Positions 17,810 through 27,079 of a stretch of 64,000 nucleotides of DNA are shown piece by piece (positions within the stretch are counted from its first letter, which is position 1; the number at the start of each line of letters is the position of its first letter). Both the position numbers and the translations under genes were made by a program. The DNA comes from Acinetobacter rudis (GTDB lineage: Bacteria; Pseudomonadota; Gammaproteobacteria; Pseudomonadales; Moraxellaceae): positions 310,001 to 374,000 of the forward strand of contig NZ_JAVIDR010000003.1 of the NCBI RefSeq assembly GCF_031157835.1. The letters are read 5' to 3'. Below the pieces are notes generated by a model that saw only the letters and a list, made by a program, of their open reading frames with translations, was not told the DNA's origin and made no database searches.

Positions 17810-19915
17810 TTAGAATCGTGTATTCACCATCAACATGGCTGAACGTGGCTCGCCATACCGATTATTCCAGTTCACCCCCGATAAACTTTGATAATAACGG
17901 CGGTCAAATAGATTTTTGACAAAGACAGAAGCCTCTATATTCGGACTGATTTGATAACCCAATTTGCTATCCACAATACTGTAACCACCTTGATTTAGTG
18001 TTACTTCACCTGACGTCACACTAAAAGCACTTTGTGCACGCAATCCTAAAGCAAGATTCAGTTTTTCCGCCCCAATAGCTGGCACATAATTTACCCAAAG
18101 ATTAAACATATGTTTGGGAGCAAATCGGCTAAATGATTGACCTTCTGACTTTGCATCGCGTAAATATTTTGTGTAATTTTGACTATAACTTGCAGTTAGA
18201 GAAACTGCCTCTGTGAGCTGTCCCTTTGCTTCCAATTCAAAGCCACGGCTACGCACTTTACCATCGGCAATATAGCAAAAACCATCGAGTTGCGAAGCGC
18301 AAGGGTGTTCAGGATCTTCCTGTGCTCGGTCTTCTTGAATAATTTGATAAATTGCTGCATTGAAATGAAGACGATCATCTAATAAATCTGCTTTTAATCC
18401 TGTTTCAACGTTGCTCCCTCGTATAGGATCAAGCAACTGACCATTCACATCTTTTTGTTTTTGAGGTTGGAAAATTTCAGCATAACTAACATAAGCATTC
18501 CAGTTTGGATTTAATGTCCAAACTAGACCGGTATATGGGGTAAATTCGTTATTCAACTGAATGGTTTTATTATTCGCGGTGTTTTTCCAATTACTCAGAC
18601 GTCCACCTAAAATAAATTTAATTTGATCAGATACTGAAAAGCGACCAGTAGCATAATAACCTGTTTGTTCGGTGACATCAGGACCACGTGATAGGTATTG
18701 GTCCATAATAGGTCGTGCTACACTTGATGGCTCCCAGTGCCAAGGATCAACTTCAATATTTTTATCTAATCCAAAGACACTGGCTGTAAATTGTTCAGAG
18801 GTAATTTTCTGATATTGCGCCCCTAATAATAATTCATGATCACGGTCAAACAAGTGAATATCACCCTTTACATAGGCATCCACACTGTCCTGTTTCTGAT
18901 CAAATTGATAAGATCCCCCAGTGAGTTTTAAACCTTTATGACTGATCGGATCGAGTTTACCGCTTGCCCCTGCATAGTCTAAATATGATTTACCTTGAAA
19001 ATGATTATATTGCACATTAGCAAACCAGCCATTTTCAAATCGATAATCTAGACCACTAAAAATGCGTGTATTATTCCAGTCAAAACGATCCCAATCAGCA
19101 TCTAAATATGTGCGTCTAGGTAAATGAGCATCCTGCCCATTCGCATAAAATGGCACACCTGACATATTGGAGCCACCACGTATTTTTTGTTCATGCACGC
19201 CTGCATAAAGTGTTGCTTGGTCTGTTAAATCGAAATCGATGACACCATAATAATTTTCAGATCGCTGCTTTGATGTGTCATAGAAAAAGTCTTTATCATA
19301 AGCACTCGCAACAAACCTTGAACGTACCCGCCCATCTTTACTTAAAGGCACACTGACATCAAGACCAGCATTTATATGATTCCAACTGCCATAACCCAAT
19401 GATGCTGATCCAGTGAAATGATCTTGAGGACGTTTTGGAACTAAATTGACTGTTGCTGCTGGATTCCCAGTTCCTTGCAGGAGCCCATTTGCCCCTCTTA
19501 ATACTTCAACCTGTTCGTAAATTGACATTTCTTGTGGTGCTGCAGCCATATTACCCATCAACACCGGCACACCATTTTGACTAAAGGAATCAATTTTAAA
19601 ACCACGGGTATAATATGCAGTCGTAAGGAGTTGATAAGGCTGTGTCGTAATTCCTCCTGCTGCTTGTAATACATCATCTAAACTTTGTAAGTTTCTTTGC
19701 TTCATCTCTTGTTCTGAGATCACAGTTAAAGCCTGAGCCACATCTTTATTGGATTGACCGAGTTTCCCCAAACTCGGTGCTGTAGGATCAGCTTGAGCTT
19801 CAAGACGAATCACATCTAGAACAATAGCATCATCAGCAAATGCAGTTGAATGCACAAAACCACTCAGCGCCCCTAGGCTCAACACCAAGGCTGAACGCCG
19901 AATCTTTACCTTCAT
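17810..19915 (-). CDS. TonB-dependent siderophore receptor
   Basis: About 701 aa from ATG 19915. A signal peptide (KIRRSALVLSL, then cleavage after STAFA) is followed by a plug domain starting around SNKDVAQALTVISEQEM and a 22-strand barrel. The C-terminus ends MLMVNTRF with the terminal Phe needed for outer membrane insertion. It imports a ferric siderophore using TonB energy. A longer frame to 19957 would place the start codon inside a Fur-box-like site, so the shorter start is preferred; ATG 19927 is an alternative. Confidence 0.9.
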   Translation of the reverse strand: MKVKIRRSALVLSLGALSGFVHSTAFADDAIVLDVIRLEAQADPTAPSLGKLGQSNKDVAQALTVISEQEMKQRNLQSLDDVLQAAGGITTQPYQLLTTAYYTRGFKIDSFSQNGVPVLMGNMAAAPQEMSIYEQVEVLRGANGLLQGTGNPAATVNLVPKRPQDHFTGSASLGYGSWNHINAGLDVSVPLSKDGRVRSRFVASAYDKDFFYDTSKQRSENYYGVIDFDLTDQATLYAGVHEQKIRGGSNMSGVPFYANGQDAHLPRRTYLDADWDRFDWNNTRIFSGLDYRFENGWFANVQYNHFQGKSYLDYAGASGKLDPISHKGLKLTGGSYQFDQKQDSVDAYVKGDIHLFDRDHELLLGAQYQKITSEQFTASVFGLDKNIEVDPWHWEPSSVARPIMDQYLSRGPDVTEQTGYYATGRFSVSDQIKFILGGRLSNWKNTANNKTIQLNNEFTPYTGLVWTLNPNWNAYVSYAEIFQPQKQKDVNGQLLDPIRGSNVETGLKADLLDDRLHFNAAIYQIIQEDRAQEDPEHPCASQLDGFCYIADGKVRSRGFELEAKGQLTEAVSLTASYSQNYTKYLRDAKSEGQSFSRFAPKHMFNLWVNYVPAIGAEKLNLALGLRAQSAFSVTSGEVTLNQGGYSIVDSKLGYQISPNIEASVFVKNLFDRRYYQSLSGVNWNNRYGEPRSAMLMVNTRF

Positions 19916-19942
19916 CAAATACGCCATAACATAAACCAAAAT

Positions 19943-19961
19943 TTGAACGAGAATCATTTTT
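19943..19961. promoter_or_regulatory. Fur-box-like site before the TonB receptor
   Basis: TTGAACGAGAATCATTTTT matches the 19-base Fur consensus at about 12 positions by hand alignment. It lies 28 bases upstream of the preferred receptor start, a typical repressor position. Iron-responsive repression is inferred. Confidence 0.6.
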
Positions 19962-20031
19962 ATTAATTTTAGAAACTCTGGCGTTAATATTTTGGTGAAT
20001 TCAACAGATATTTTAGCGAAAAAATATCAAT

Positions 20032-20871
20032 TCAATGCTGGCGTCTAAGTTGTAGTGGATTAAAACCTAAGTGTCGTTTACACACTTTGGTAAAATGTGA
20101 ATCAGTATAGCCACAGCGAAAAGCCACCTCATTCACGGGAATATGTGTACCGACCAATAACTCATAGGCTAGTTTCATCCGTAACTCAGTTAAATACTCA
20201 TAAACACTTTGTTGAAAAAATTGCTGGAAAGACCATGAAAGTTTATTCGGATTTAAGCCAACCTGTATGGCAAGTTGTCTTAAATTCGGTGCATTTTGTA
20301 GATTCTGTTGCAGTATATGCTTTACCTCATATAACTGTTGGATCACTTGCGGGCTCAATTGCACTTTAGTTTGATATTGTGCTTGATGCTTAAGACATTC
20401 CGTTAGAAGTTCCACCGCCTTTACTGGAAGAATCAATTGGTTGAGAGGATCTTGTGGGTTGAAAGTCGATATATATTGACTAAGCTTTAAAATTTGATGA
20501 TTTACCTGATGATCACATACATGCAACTTAGGCATTTGCGGAAAAACAGGGTCGACCATTTCCGTTAAAAATTCAGCATTATGATCCATTGGTAAACGCA
20601 AGGATATAAACTGAATTGGCTCACACGAACCATATTCATGCTGGATACTCAGCTGTTGATTTGCTCGCAATAAATGATAACAAGGCCCAACTAATTTCGC
20701 TTTTTCTGAAAATTCAGTTTGATAAGAAACTTCTCCGCTCAAAATAACCACCAATTTGAGCCCTTCCACTTCCTGTTCCTCTGTTTCTAGAGCTGAGTTT
20801 TGTAGTAACTTTCCTTGGGAAATATGTAGATGAGGAAAATACATTGCTGTTTGCCAAGTTGAAATTGTCAT
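20032..20871 (-). CDS. AraC-family regulator of siderophore uptake
   Basis: A 279-aa AraC/XylS protein similar in layout to PchR-type siderophore regulators. The C-terminal DNA-binding domain (about 180-279) has two helix-turn-helix units: LRQLAIQVGLNPNKLSWSFQ and the signature INEVAFRCGYTDSHFTKVCKR-like segment near 245. The N-terminal half would bind the inducer, presumably the ferric siderophore. A strong Fur-box-like sequence lies 12 bases upstream of the ATG, so the regulator itself is probably iron-repressed. Confidence 0.87.
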   Translation of the reverse strand: MTISTWQTAMYFPHLHISQGKLLQNSALETEEQEVEGLKLVVILSGEVSYQTEFSEKAKLVGPCYHLLRANQQLSIQHEYGSCEPIQFISLRLPMDHNAEFLTEMVDPVFPQMPKLHVCDHQVNHQILKLSQYISTFNPQDPLNQLILPVKAVELLTECLKHQAQYQTKVQLSPQVIQQLYEVKHILQQNLQNAPNLRQLAIQVGLNPNKLSWSFQQFFQQSVYEYLTELRMKLAYELLVGTHIPVNEVAFRCGYTDSHFTKVCKRHLGFNPLQLRRQH

Positions 20872-20882
20872 CGCTCACATCT

Positions 20883-20901
20883 GATAATGATTATCGTTTA
20901 A
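20883..20901. promoter_or_regulatory. Fur-box-like site before the AraC regulator
   Basis: GATAATGATTATCGTTTAA matches the 19-base Fur consensus at about 14 positions, including the first nine in a row. It sits directly upstream of the AraC start codon. Confidence 0.75.
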
Positions 20902-21494
20902 TATTAATACTTTTAATAATAGAGTCAAAGCAAAATAAGTGGCATCCACGTAGGATATAAAAAATAAAATTCAATTCCCAAGCATATAAGCAATTATGCA
21001 GCAAATGAAATATTTTACTGGCACAACAACAAATAAATCATATGAGTATTACTTATCTCATAAACATTTAAATTTAGCTAAAAATTTAATATAAAAAATA
21101 TTATAACAAAAATAAAGAAAAATTAATTTTAATATATTTTTTTAATATAAACAGAAAATTTAATATTTTAACTTTTAAAGAAAAAACAAATAAAAATTAT
21201 TGAAAATAAAATTTAAAAAAAGAGAAAAATTTTCAAAAAAGTTTTATATAAATAATTTAAACATTTAAAATCAATAAATTAAATCTTCAACCAAACATCA
21301 TTTTCTTTAAAAAATCAAATAAATTTTATTTGTAAAATGTTTTTATTTAAAAAAGATATATAAAAAACAACTATAGCTACATTTATGAAAATTAAGTCCC
21401 ATATTTAAAATTAATGCTAAGCTTTTATGAATACTTTATTTTATATCAAAAAATAACATCCATAAGATAAATAAAGTCTTTTGTGGGTAATATT
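20902..21494. other. AT-rich intergenic DNA upstream of the organosulfur operon
   Basis: Almost 600 bases of very AT-rich DNA with A- and T-tracts and no credible gene. The left end holds the AraC promoter and the right end must hold the promoter of the rightward sulfur operon. No clear inverted repeat was recognised. Confidence 0.5.
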
Positions 21495-22697
21495 ATGTCT
21501 TATTTAAAATCTCCGCCTATTCATATTATTGAAAATGATTTGGATGCAATACGAGCTGCACATCAAGTTGCAGATTTTTCTTTAAAAGGTAGAAATGAAC
21601 GTGACCAAAATCGGCGCTTACCTTTTGCGGAAATTGATTTATTCAGTCAAACAGGTTTAGGGGGATTACGCATTCCTAAACAATTTTCTGGCGCATTTGT
21701 CTCTAACAAAACACTAGCGCATGTCTTTCGTATACTTAATAAAGCAGACTCAAGTGTGGGACAAATTCCACAGAATCAGATCTCTTTACTCTATGTCATC
21801 GACTTAATTGCCAACCAAGAACAAAAAAAATTTATTTATACGGAAATACTTAATGGTAAGCGCATAGCCAATGGCGGTCCAGAACGACATACCAAGGATA
21901 CAACAACACTAGCAACAACCCTGCATATTGAGAATGACCGTTATTTTGTAAATGGTGAAAAATTTTATTCTACAGGAAGTAGTTTTGCTCACTGGCTTGC
22001 GATTAAAGCCCTACACCCTCTGGGGCATGTAGTACTTGTCCTTATTCCTCGCGAGGCACAAGGAGTTAATATCATTGATAATTGGAATGGCTTTGGACAA
22101 AGAACCACATCAAGTGGAACAGTTAAACTCGATCAGGTTGAAGTTGATCCTTTTCTCATTTTTGATGAACGTAAACTTACCGCGCAGCCTACGTATCGTG
22201 GGGCTTTTTCCCAGCTCTTACAGGTTGCAATTGATGTTGGCATTGCTGAAGCAGCTTTAGCAGATACAATCACTGCTGTACAAAAAGCTCGCCCGATTAT
22301 AGATGCACAAGTTGAAAAAGCCAGCGATGAGCTCTACACCTTACAAGAAGTTGGAAAATCCGTTGTTCTACTCGATGCTGCAATTTTACTGTTAGATGAA
22401 GCAGCTGAATATTTAGATGAACTTGATCAATTAGACCATATTAGCGAACAACAAGCAGCTCAAGCCTCAATTCTAGTTGCACAAGCCAAAGTCTATGCCA
22501 ACGATGCAGCATTACATATTTCTGAAAAATTACTTGAACTCGGTGGTAGCCGATCGAGTTTAAGTAGCCACAATTTAGATCAACATTGGCGCAATGCACG
22601 TGTTCATACCTTACATGATCCTATCCGCTGGAAACTGCACGCCTTAGGAAATTACTTCCTAAATAACACATTACCTGCCCGCCATGCCTGGATTTGA
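21495..22697 (+). CDS. SfnB-like acyl-CoA dehydrogenase-family flavoprotein (first copy)
   Basis: A 400-aa member of the acyl-CoA dehydrogenase fold. The motif GFGQRTTSSGTVKLDQVEVD (about 200-219) is characteristic of the SfnB/DszC branch associated with sulfur acquisition, and the C-terminal GGSRSSLSSHNLDQHWRNAR with HTLHDP is also typical. Such enzymes take part in oxidative desulfurisation of organosulfur compounds using reduced flavin. The ATG at 21495 is chosen; a GTG four codons upstream is in frame. It is the first of seven co-oriented genes. Confidence 0.82.
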   Translation: MSYLKSPPIHIIENDLDAIRAAHQVADFSLKGRNERDQNRRLPFAEIDLFSQTGLGGLRIPKQFSGAFVSNKTLAHVFRILNKADSSVGQIPQNQISLLYVIDLIANQEQKKFIYTEILNGKRIANGGPERHTKDTTTLATTLHIENDRYFVNGEKFYSTGSSFAHWLAIKALHPLGHVVLVLIPREAQGVNIIDNWNGFGQRTTSSGTVKLDQVEVDPFLIFDERKLTAQPTYRGAFSQLLQVAIDVGIAEAALADTITAVQKARPIIDAQVEKASDELYTLQEVGKSVVLLDAAILLLDEAAEYLDELDQLDHISEQQAAQASILVAQAKVYANDAALHISEKLLELGGSRSSLSSHNLDQHWRNARVHTLHDPIRWKLHALGNYFLNNTLPARHAWI

Positions 22698-22706
22698 GGA
22701 ATTTAT

Positions 22707-23930
22707 ATGTCATCTTTTCAAAATATCGTTACTTTTAAACCTCAACTTTCAACTCCAGCACATGTGATTCAATCTGATGCTGAGGCTTTAAGTATTGCCC
22801 AACAACTGGCTCAACAATTTAAAAAAAATGCAGTTAAACGTGACGCACAACGTATCTTACCCTTTGCAGAAATTGAGGCTTATAGTCAGTCTGGACTTTG
22901 GGCCATTACTGTGCCGAAGGCATTTGGTGGAGCTGATGTATCTAGCTATACGGTTGCACAAATTATTGCTTTAATGAGCGGTGTTGATGGATCAATTGGT
23001 CAAATACCTCAAAATCATTTTTATGCACTCGAAGTACTCAGAAATACTGCTAGCGATGTACAAAAACAAAAACTATATGCCGAAGTCCTTAAAGGTGCAC
23101 GATTTGGTAATGCACTCGCCGAATTTAACACTCAAAATGCTGCAGAAAAATACAGTCGTATTGATCAAACTCCACATGGCTATGAGGTCAACGGTGAAAA
23201 ATTCTATTGCACAGGTAGTCTATTTGCACATCGCATTCCAACATTAGTAAAAAATCAACAACAACGTGAGTTTCTTGCATTTATTCCACGAGATAGTCAA
23301 GGCTTAGAACTCATTGATGATTGGTCTGGCTTTGGCCAGCGTACAACTGGAAGCGGCACTGTCAAATTTCACCAAGTCAAAGTTGCAGCAGAAGATGTGA
23401 TTGCTTTTGATACAGCATTTAGTCAACCAACCTTGGTTGGCCCATTTGCACAAATCATGCATGCCGCAATTGAAACAGGTATTGCACGTGCAGCTTTTGA
23501 AGAGACCTTACTTCGTATTCGTCAGGCTCGTCCTTGGATAGACTCAGGTGTAGAACATGCTTGCCATGACCCCCTGACTCAATACGAATTGGGTCGCATA
23601 ATTGCAGATGTACGTGCCAGTGAAGTATTACTCAAGCAAGCCGCGCGAAGTATTGATGCAGCCAAACCTCATCCAACAGCGGAAAATATTGCTCAAGCTT
23701 CTCTAGACGTGGCTAAAGTTCGCGCCCACAGTACAGAAACGGCATTAAAAGTTTCCTCAAAGTTAATTGAACTTGCTGGAAGCCGTGGCAGCCAACGTGA
23801 AGATGGTCTTGATCGCTTCTGGCGCAATGCGCGTGTTCACACCCTACATGATGCTTCACGTTGGAAATATTATTTTATTGCCAACCATTTACTAAATGGT
23901 GTTAAACCACCACGCCGAGGAACTTTGTAA
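22707..23930 (+). CDS. SfnB-like acyl-CoA dehydrogenase-family flavoprotein (second copy)
   Basis: A 407-aa paralogue of the preceding gene with the same landmarks: GFGQRTTGSGTVKFHQVKV near 210 and GSRGSQREDGLDRFWRNAR near the C-terminus. The two proteins are clearly related but well diverged, so they may have different substrates or form a hetero-oligomer. AGGA precedes the ATG. The stop TAA shares a base with the ATG of the next gene, indicating tight coupling to the LLM monooxygenase. Confidence 0.82.
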   Translation: MSSFQNIVTFKPQLSTPAHVIQSDAEALSIAQQLAQQFKKNAVKRDAQRILPFAEIEAYSQSGLWAITVPKAFGGADVSSYTVAQIIALMSGVDGSIGQIPQNHFYALEVLRNTASDVQKQKLYAEVLKGARFGNALAEFNTQNAAEKYSRIDQTPHGYEVNGEKFYCTGSLFAHRIPTLVKNQQQREFLAFIPRDSQGLELIDDWSGFGQRTTGSGTVKFHQVKVAAEDVIAFDTAFSQPTLVGPFAQIMHAAIETGIARAAFEETLLRIRQARPWIDSGVEHACHDPLTQYELGRIIADVRASEVLLKQAARSIDAAKPHPTAENIAQASLDVAKVRAHSTETALKVSSKLIELAGSRGSQREDGLDRFWRNARVHTLHDASRWKYYFIANHLLNGVKPPRRGTL

Positions 23931-25309
23931 TGACGGTTCACTCTCCTACAACGGCCAAACACATTTTACTCAATGCCTTTGATATGAACAGTGCTGGACA
24001 TATTAATCATGGTTTATGGACACACCCTCGTGATGAGTCACATCGTTTTAATGAACTCAGCTATTGGACTGATTTAGCTAAATTACTTGAAGAGGGTTTA
24101 TTTGACGGTTTATTTATTGCAGATATTACGGGTGTTTATGATGTTTATCAGCAAAACATAGATCTCACACTAAAAGAATCCATTCAATTACCCAGTCACG
24201 ATCCAAGTACACTTGTTTCAGCCATGGCTGCTGTCACAGAACATTTAGGTTTTGGTATCACAGTCAATTTAAGCTATGAGTCACCTTATCAATTTGCACG
24301 GCGGTTCGCCAGTTTAGACCATCTCACTCAGGGGAGAATAGGCTGGAATATTGTTACTGGTTATCTAGATAGTGCAGAGCGTTTGATTGGCCAACAAGGA
24401 CTAAAAGATCATGACCTTCGCTATGAACAGGCCAATGAGTTTCTTGAGCTTTGCTATAAATTTTGGGAAGGCTCTTGGGAAAATGATGCCGTTCAAAAAG
24501 ACAAGATCAACCGAATCTTTAGTGACCCAAGTAAAGTACATCAGATTCAGCATCAAGGAAAATTTTACCAAAGCCAAGGTGTGTTCCAAGTTGCCCCATC
24601 TATACAACGTACTCCTGTCCTTTATCAGGCTGGCGCCTCAGCGCGTGGTTTAGCCTTTGCAACTCAACATGCAGAAGCAATGTTTATTGGTGCAGATCAC
24701 CCTGATAAAGTTAAAGCCCAAGTAGAAACCATCCGTAAACTGATCAAAACACAGGGACGTGATCCTGAATCAATCAAGCTATTTGTGGGTATTAGTGTAG
24801 TCACGGCTGAAACCGACCAGCAAGCACAGGAAAAATTTTCAGAATATATACGCTATGCCAGCCCTGAAGCTGGATTAGCACATTTCTCCAGTTCAATTGG
24901 TTTAGACCTTTCTCAATTCGCAGATGATGAGGCTATTCCATATAAACAGAGTAATAGTATTGTTTCAGTGAATAATAAATTTAAACAGCAACGTATTACT
25001 CCCCAAGATCTCAAAGCACAGCATCAATTAGGTGGACGATATCCTGTATTTGTTGGTAGCCCTTCTCATGTTGCAGAGCAATTAATTCAGTTTTTAGACC
25101 ACACTGGGATTGATGGTTTTAATCTCACTCGAACTGTGACCCCAGAATCACATCAAGATTTTATTCGTCTAGTGATTCCAGAACTCCAACAACGAGGCCG
25201 ATATAAAACAACATATACACCTGGCAGCCTAAGACATAAATTGTTTCAGCAAGGTGATCACCTCTCTACGCTACACCCAGTACAACAGTTCCGATGTACA
25301 CCACAGTAA
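23930..25309 (+). CDS. NtaA/SnaA/DszA-type flavin-dependent monooxygenase (LLM class)
   Basis: A 459-aa luciferase-like monooxygenase. Family landmarks are the N-terminal LNAFDMNSAGHINHGLWTHP, the FDGLFIADITG stretch near 57-67, GRIGWNIVTGYLDSAERL near 137-154 and YQAGASARGLAFATQHAEAMFIG near 228-250. These enzymes use FMNH2 to oxidise organosulfur or chelator substrates. The pairing with two SfnB-like enzymes and a Met-type transporter points to desulfurisation of an imported sulfur compound. The exact substrate is unknown. Confidence 0.87.
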   Translation: MTVHSPTTAKHILLNAFDMNSAGHINHGLWTHPRDESHRFNELSYWTDLAKLLEEGLFDGLFIADITGVYDVYQQNIDLTLKESIQLPSHDPSTLVSAMAAVTEHLGFGITVNLSYESPYQFARRFASLDHLTQGRIGWNIVTGYLDSAERLIGQQGLKDHDLRYEQANEFLELCYKFWEGSWENDAVQKDKINRIFSDPSKVHQIQHQGKFYQSQGVFQVAPSIQRTPVLYQAGASARGLAFATQHAEAMFIGADHPDKVKAQVETIRKLIKTQGRDPESIKLFVGISVVTAETDQQAQEKFSEYIRYASPEAGLAHFSSSIGLDLSQFADDEAIPYKQSNSIVSVNNKFKQQRITPQDLKAQHQLGGRYPVFVGSPSHVAEQLIQFLDHTGIDGFNLTRTVTPESHQDFIRLVIPELQQRGRYKTTYTPGSLRHKLFQQGDHLSTLHPVQQFRCTPQ

Positions 25310-25392
25310 ATCAATGCGTCATTACCAAACGAAAGTAATGACGCAATACAAAAATAAGCTATTGAAATATTAATTAAATTATTGAGGTGCAT

Positions 25393-26223
25393 ATGGCGCA
25401 TTCGACTAAAACCAAATTTACGGTCATTGGGGTAATTATTGCCATCTTGATTGTGGGCTTTGTTATTTGGCATAAACAAAAAGATTCTTCACCAGATGAA
25501 TTGGTTATTGGGGTTAGCCCTTCTTTTGCTCAACCACTCCAAGTTGCAGCAGATGAAGCAAGACAACAAGGGCTACATGTTAAATTAATTGAATTTTCTG
25601 ACTGGAACACTCCAAATATCACCCTAAATCATGGTGATATTGATGCCAATTTTTTTCAGCATCAGCCTTTTCTTGACAATGTCAAAAAAGAAACTGACTT
25701 TAAAATCAAGGCATTTGCATTAGGTGCAGCCACACATGTTGGTTTGTATTCTAAAAAATATCAAACGATTTCAGCTCTGCCTCAACATGCAAAAGTGGTC
25801 ATTCCTAATGACCCTGTTAATCAAGGTCGTGCTCTACAACTCTTACAACAAGCTCAATTAATCACCCTAAAACAACCTGATAATTTCTTGTCTAGTTTAA
25901 GTGATATAGCAAGTAATCCTAAGCAATTACAATTTATTGAAGTTGAAGGACCACAAACAGCACGAGCAATTGATGATGCAGATTTAGCTTTTGGTTATCC
26001 ACATTATTTACGCTTAGCGAAAACTGCTGATCCAGAAAAAGCACTCCTTTTTGATTCTAATACCGATAAACGTTTTGCAATCATATTTGCAGTACGGGAT
26101 GACTATAAAGACCAAGGTGGGAAGCTTCAAAAATTTGTAGATATTTATCAAAACTCGGAAAAAGTGAAGCAAGCCTTAGATAAAGATTTTGGCGCCAAAC
26201 TATGGTTTCCAGGTTGGAAATAG
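25393..26223 (+). CDS. MetQ/NlpA-family substrate-binding protein (first copy)
   Basis: A 276-aa NlpA-family binding protein. The ligand-binding core includes VIGVSPSFAQPLQVAADEA, IDANFFQHQPFLDN and VEGPQTARAIDDADLAFGYPHYL. Unlike typical MetQ it has no lipobox cysteine; a single N-terminal hydrophobic helix (about 13-30) probably anchors it to the inner membrane. The ATG at 25393 follows GAGG by 5 bases. The tandem second copy and metN-metI downstream form one uptake system for a sulfur-containing ligand. Confidence 0.85.
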   Translation: MAHSTKTKFTVIGVIIAILIVGFVIWHKQKDSSPDELVIGVSPSFAQPLQVAADEARQQGLHVKLIEFSDWNTPNITLNHGDIDANFFQHQPFLDNVKKETDFKIKAFALGAATHVGLYSKKYQTISALPQHAKVVIPNDPVNQGRALQLLQQAQLITLKQPDNFLSSLSDIASNPKQLQFIEVEGPQTARAIDDADLAFGYPHYLRLAKTADPEKALLFDSNTDKRFAIIFAVRDDYKDQGGKLQKFVDIYQNSEKVKQALDKDFGAKLWFPGWK

Positions 26224-26232
26224 GGCCAGATC

Positions 26233-27069
26233 ATGTCTAAAACACGTATAAACGCTCTTGGTTTTATTCTCATTCTTATCGCTATCATTACGCTCATTGC
26301 TGGCGTGGTGTTATACCGTGGTGCAAATCATCATGAACAGAAACAGACACTTAAAATTGGTATTAGTCCACCTTATGCCGAGCTGTTACAAAGTGTCGCA
26401 GATGAAGTTAAAACACAGGGCATCAATGTTGAACTGATTGAATTCTCTGATTGGCAAGCACCTAACATTGCTGTTCAAAATGGTGACATTGATGCGAACT
26501 TTTTCCAGCAACGTGTATTTCTAAACAATGCGATTAAACAAACTGGTTTTGATCTGCACAGCTTTGCAATTGGTAGTGGCAGTCATGTTGGCTTATATTC
26601 TAAAAAATATAAAACATTAACCGATCTTCCAGAAAAAGCCCGTGTCGTCATTCCAAGTGATCCTGTCAATTTGGCACGTGCTCTGATTTTGTTACATCGA
26701 GCTGGGCTGATTCAACTTAAAGATATAAACAATGAGCTGTCTACTTTACAGGATATTCGTTCTAATCCTAAACAATTACGCTTTATTGAAGTTGAAGGTC
26801 CACAAACAGCACGAGCAATTGATGATGCAGAGCTAATTTTTGGCTTTCCACATTATTTAAAGATGGCAAAAAAAGCCGATCCGCACAGTGCATTATTTTT
26901 AGACCCAACCGATAAGAAATACGCCATTTTATTTGTGACACGTAAAGACTATCAAGACACAGATCAAAAGCTTGCAACCTTTGTACATGTATTTCAAAAC
27001 TCGGCAAAAGTAAAAGCCATTCTAGATCGTGATTTTGGCAAAAACATGTGGTTTGAAGGCTGGAAATAA
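26233..27069 (+). CDS. MetQ/NlpA-family substrate-binding protein (second copy)
   Basis: A 278-aa tandem paralogue of the preceding protein, sharing blocks such as VEGPQTARAIDDAEL and SHVGLYSKKYKTL. It likewise has an N-terminal transmembrane anchor (about 8-28) and lacks a lipobox. Two binding proteins sharing one ATPase and permease usually widen ligand range. GGAG for the next gene lies right after its stop. Confidence 0.85.
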   Translation: MSKTRINALGFILILIAIITLIAGVVLYRGANHHEQKQTLKIGISPPYAELLQSVADEVKTQGINVELIEFSDWQAPNIAVQNGDIDANFFQQRVFLNNAIKQTGFDLHSFAIGSGSHVGLYSKKYKTLTDLPEKARVVIPSDPVNLARALILLHRAGLIQLKDINNELSTLQDIRSNPKQLRFIEVEGPQTARAIDDAELIFGFPHYLKMAKKADPHSALFLDPTDKKYAILFVTRKDYQDTDQKLATFVHVFQNSAKVKAILDRDFGKNMWFEGWK

Positions 27070-27079
27070 GGAGAACATT

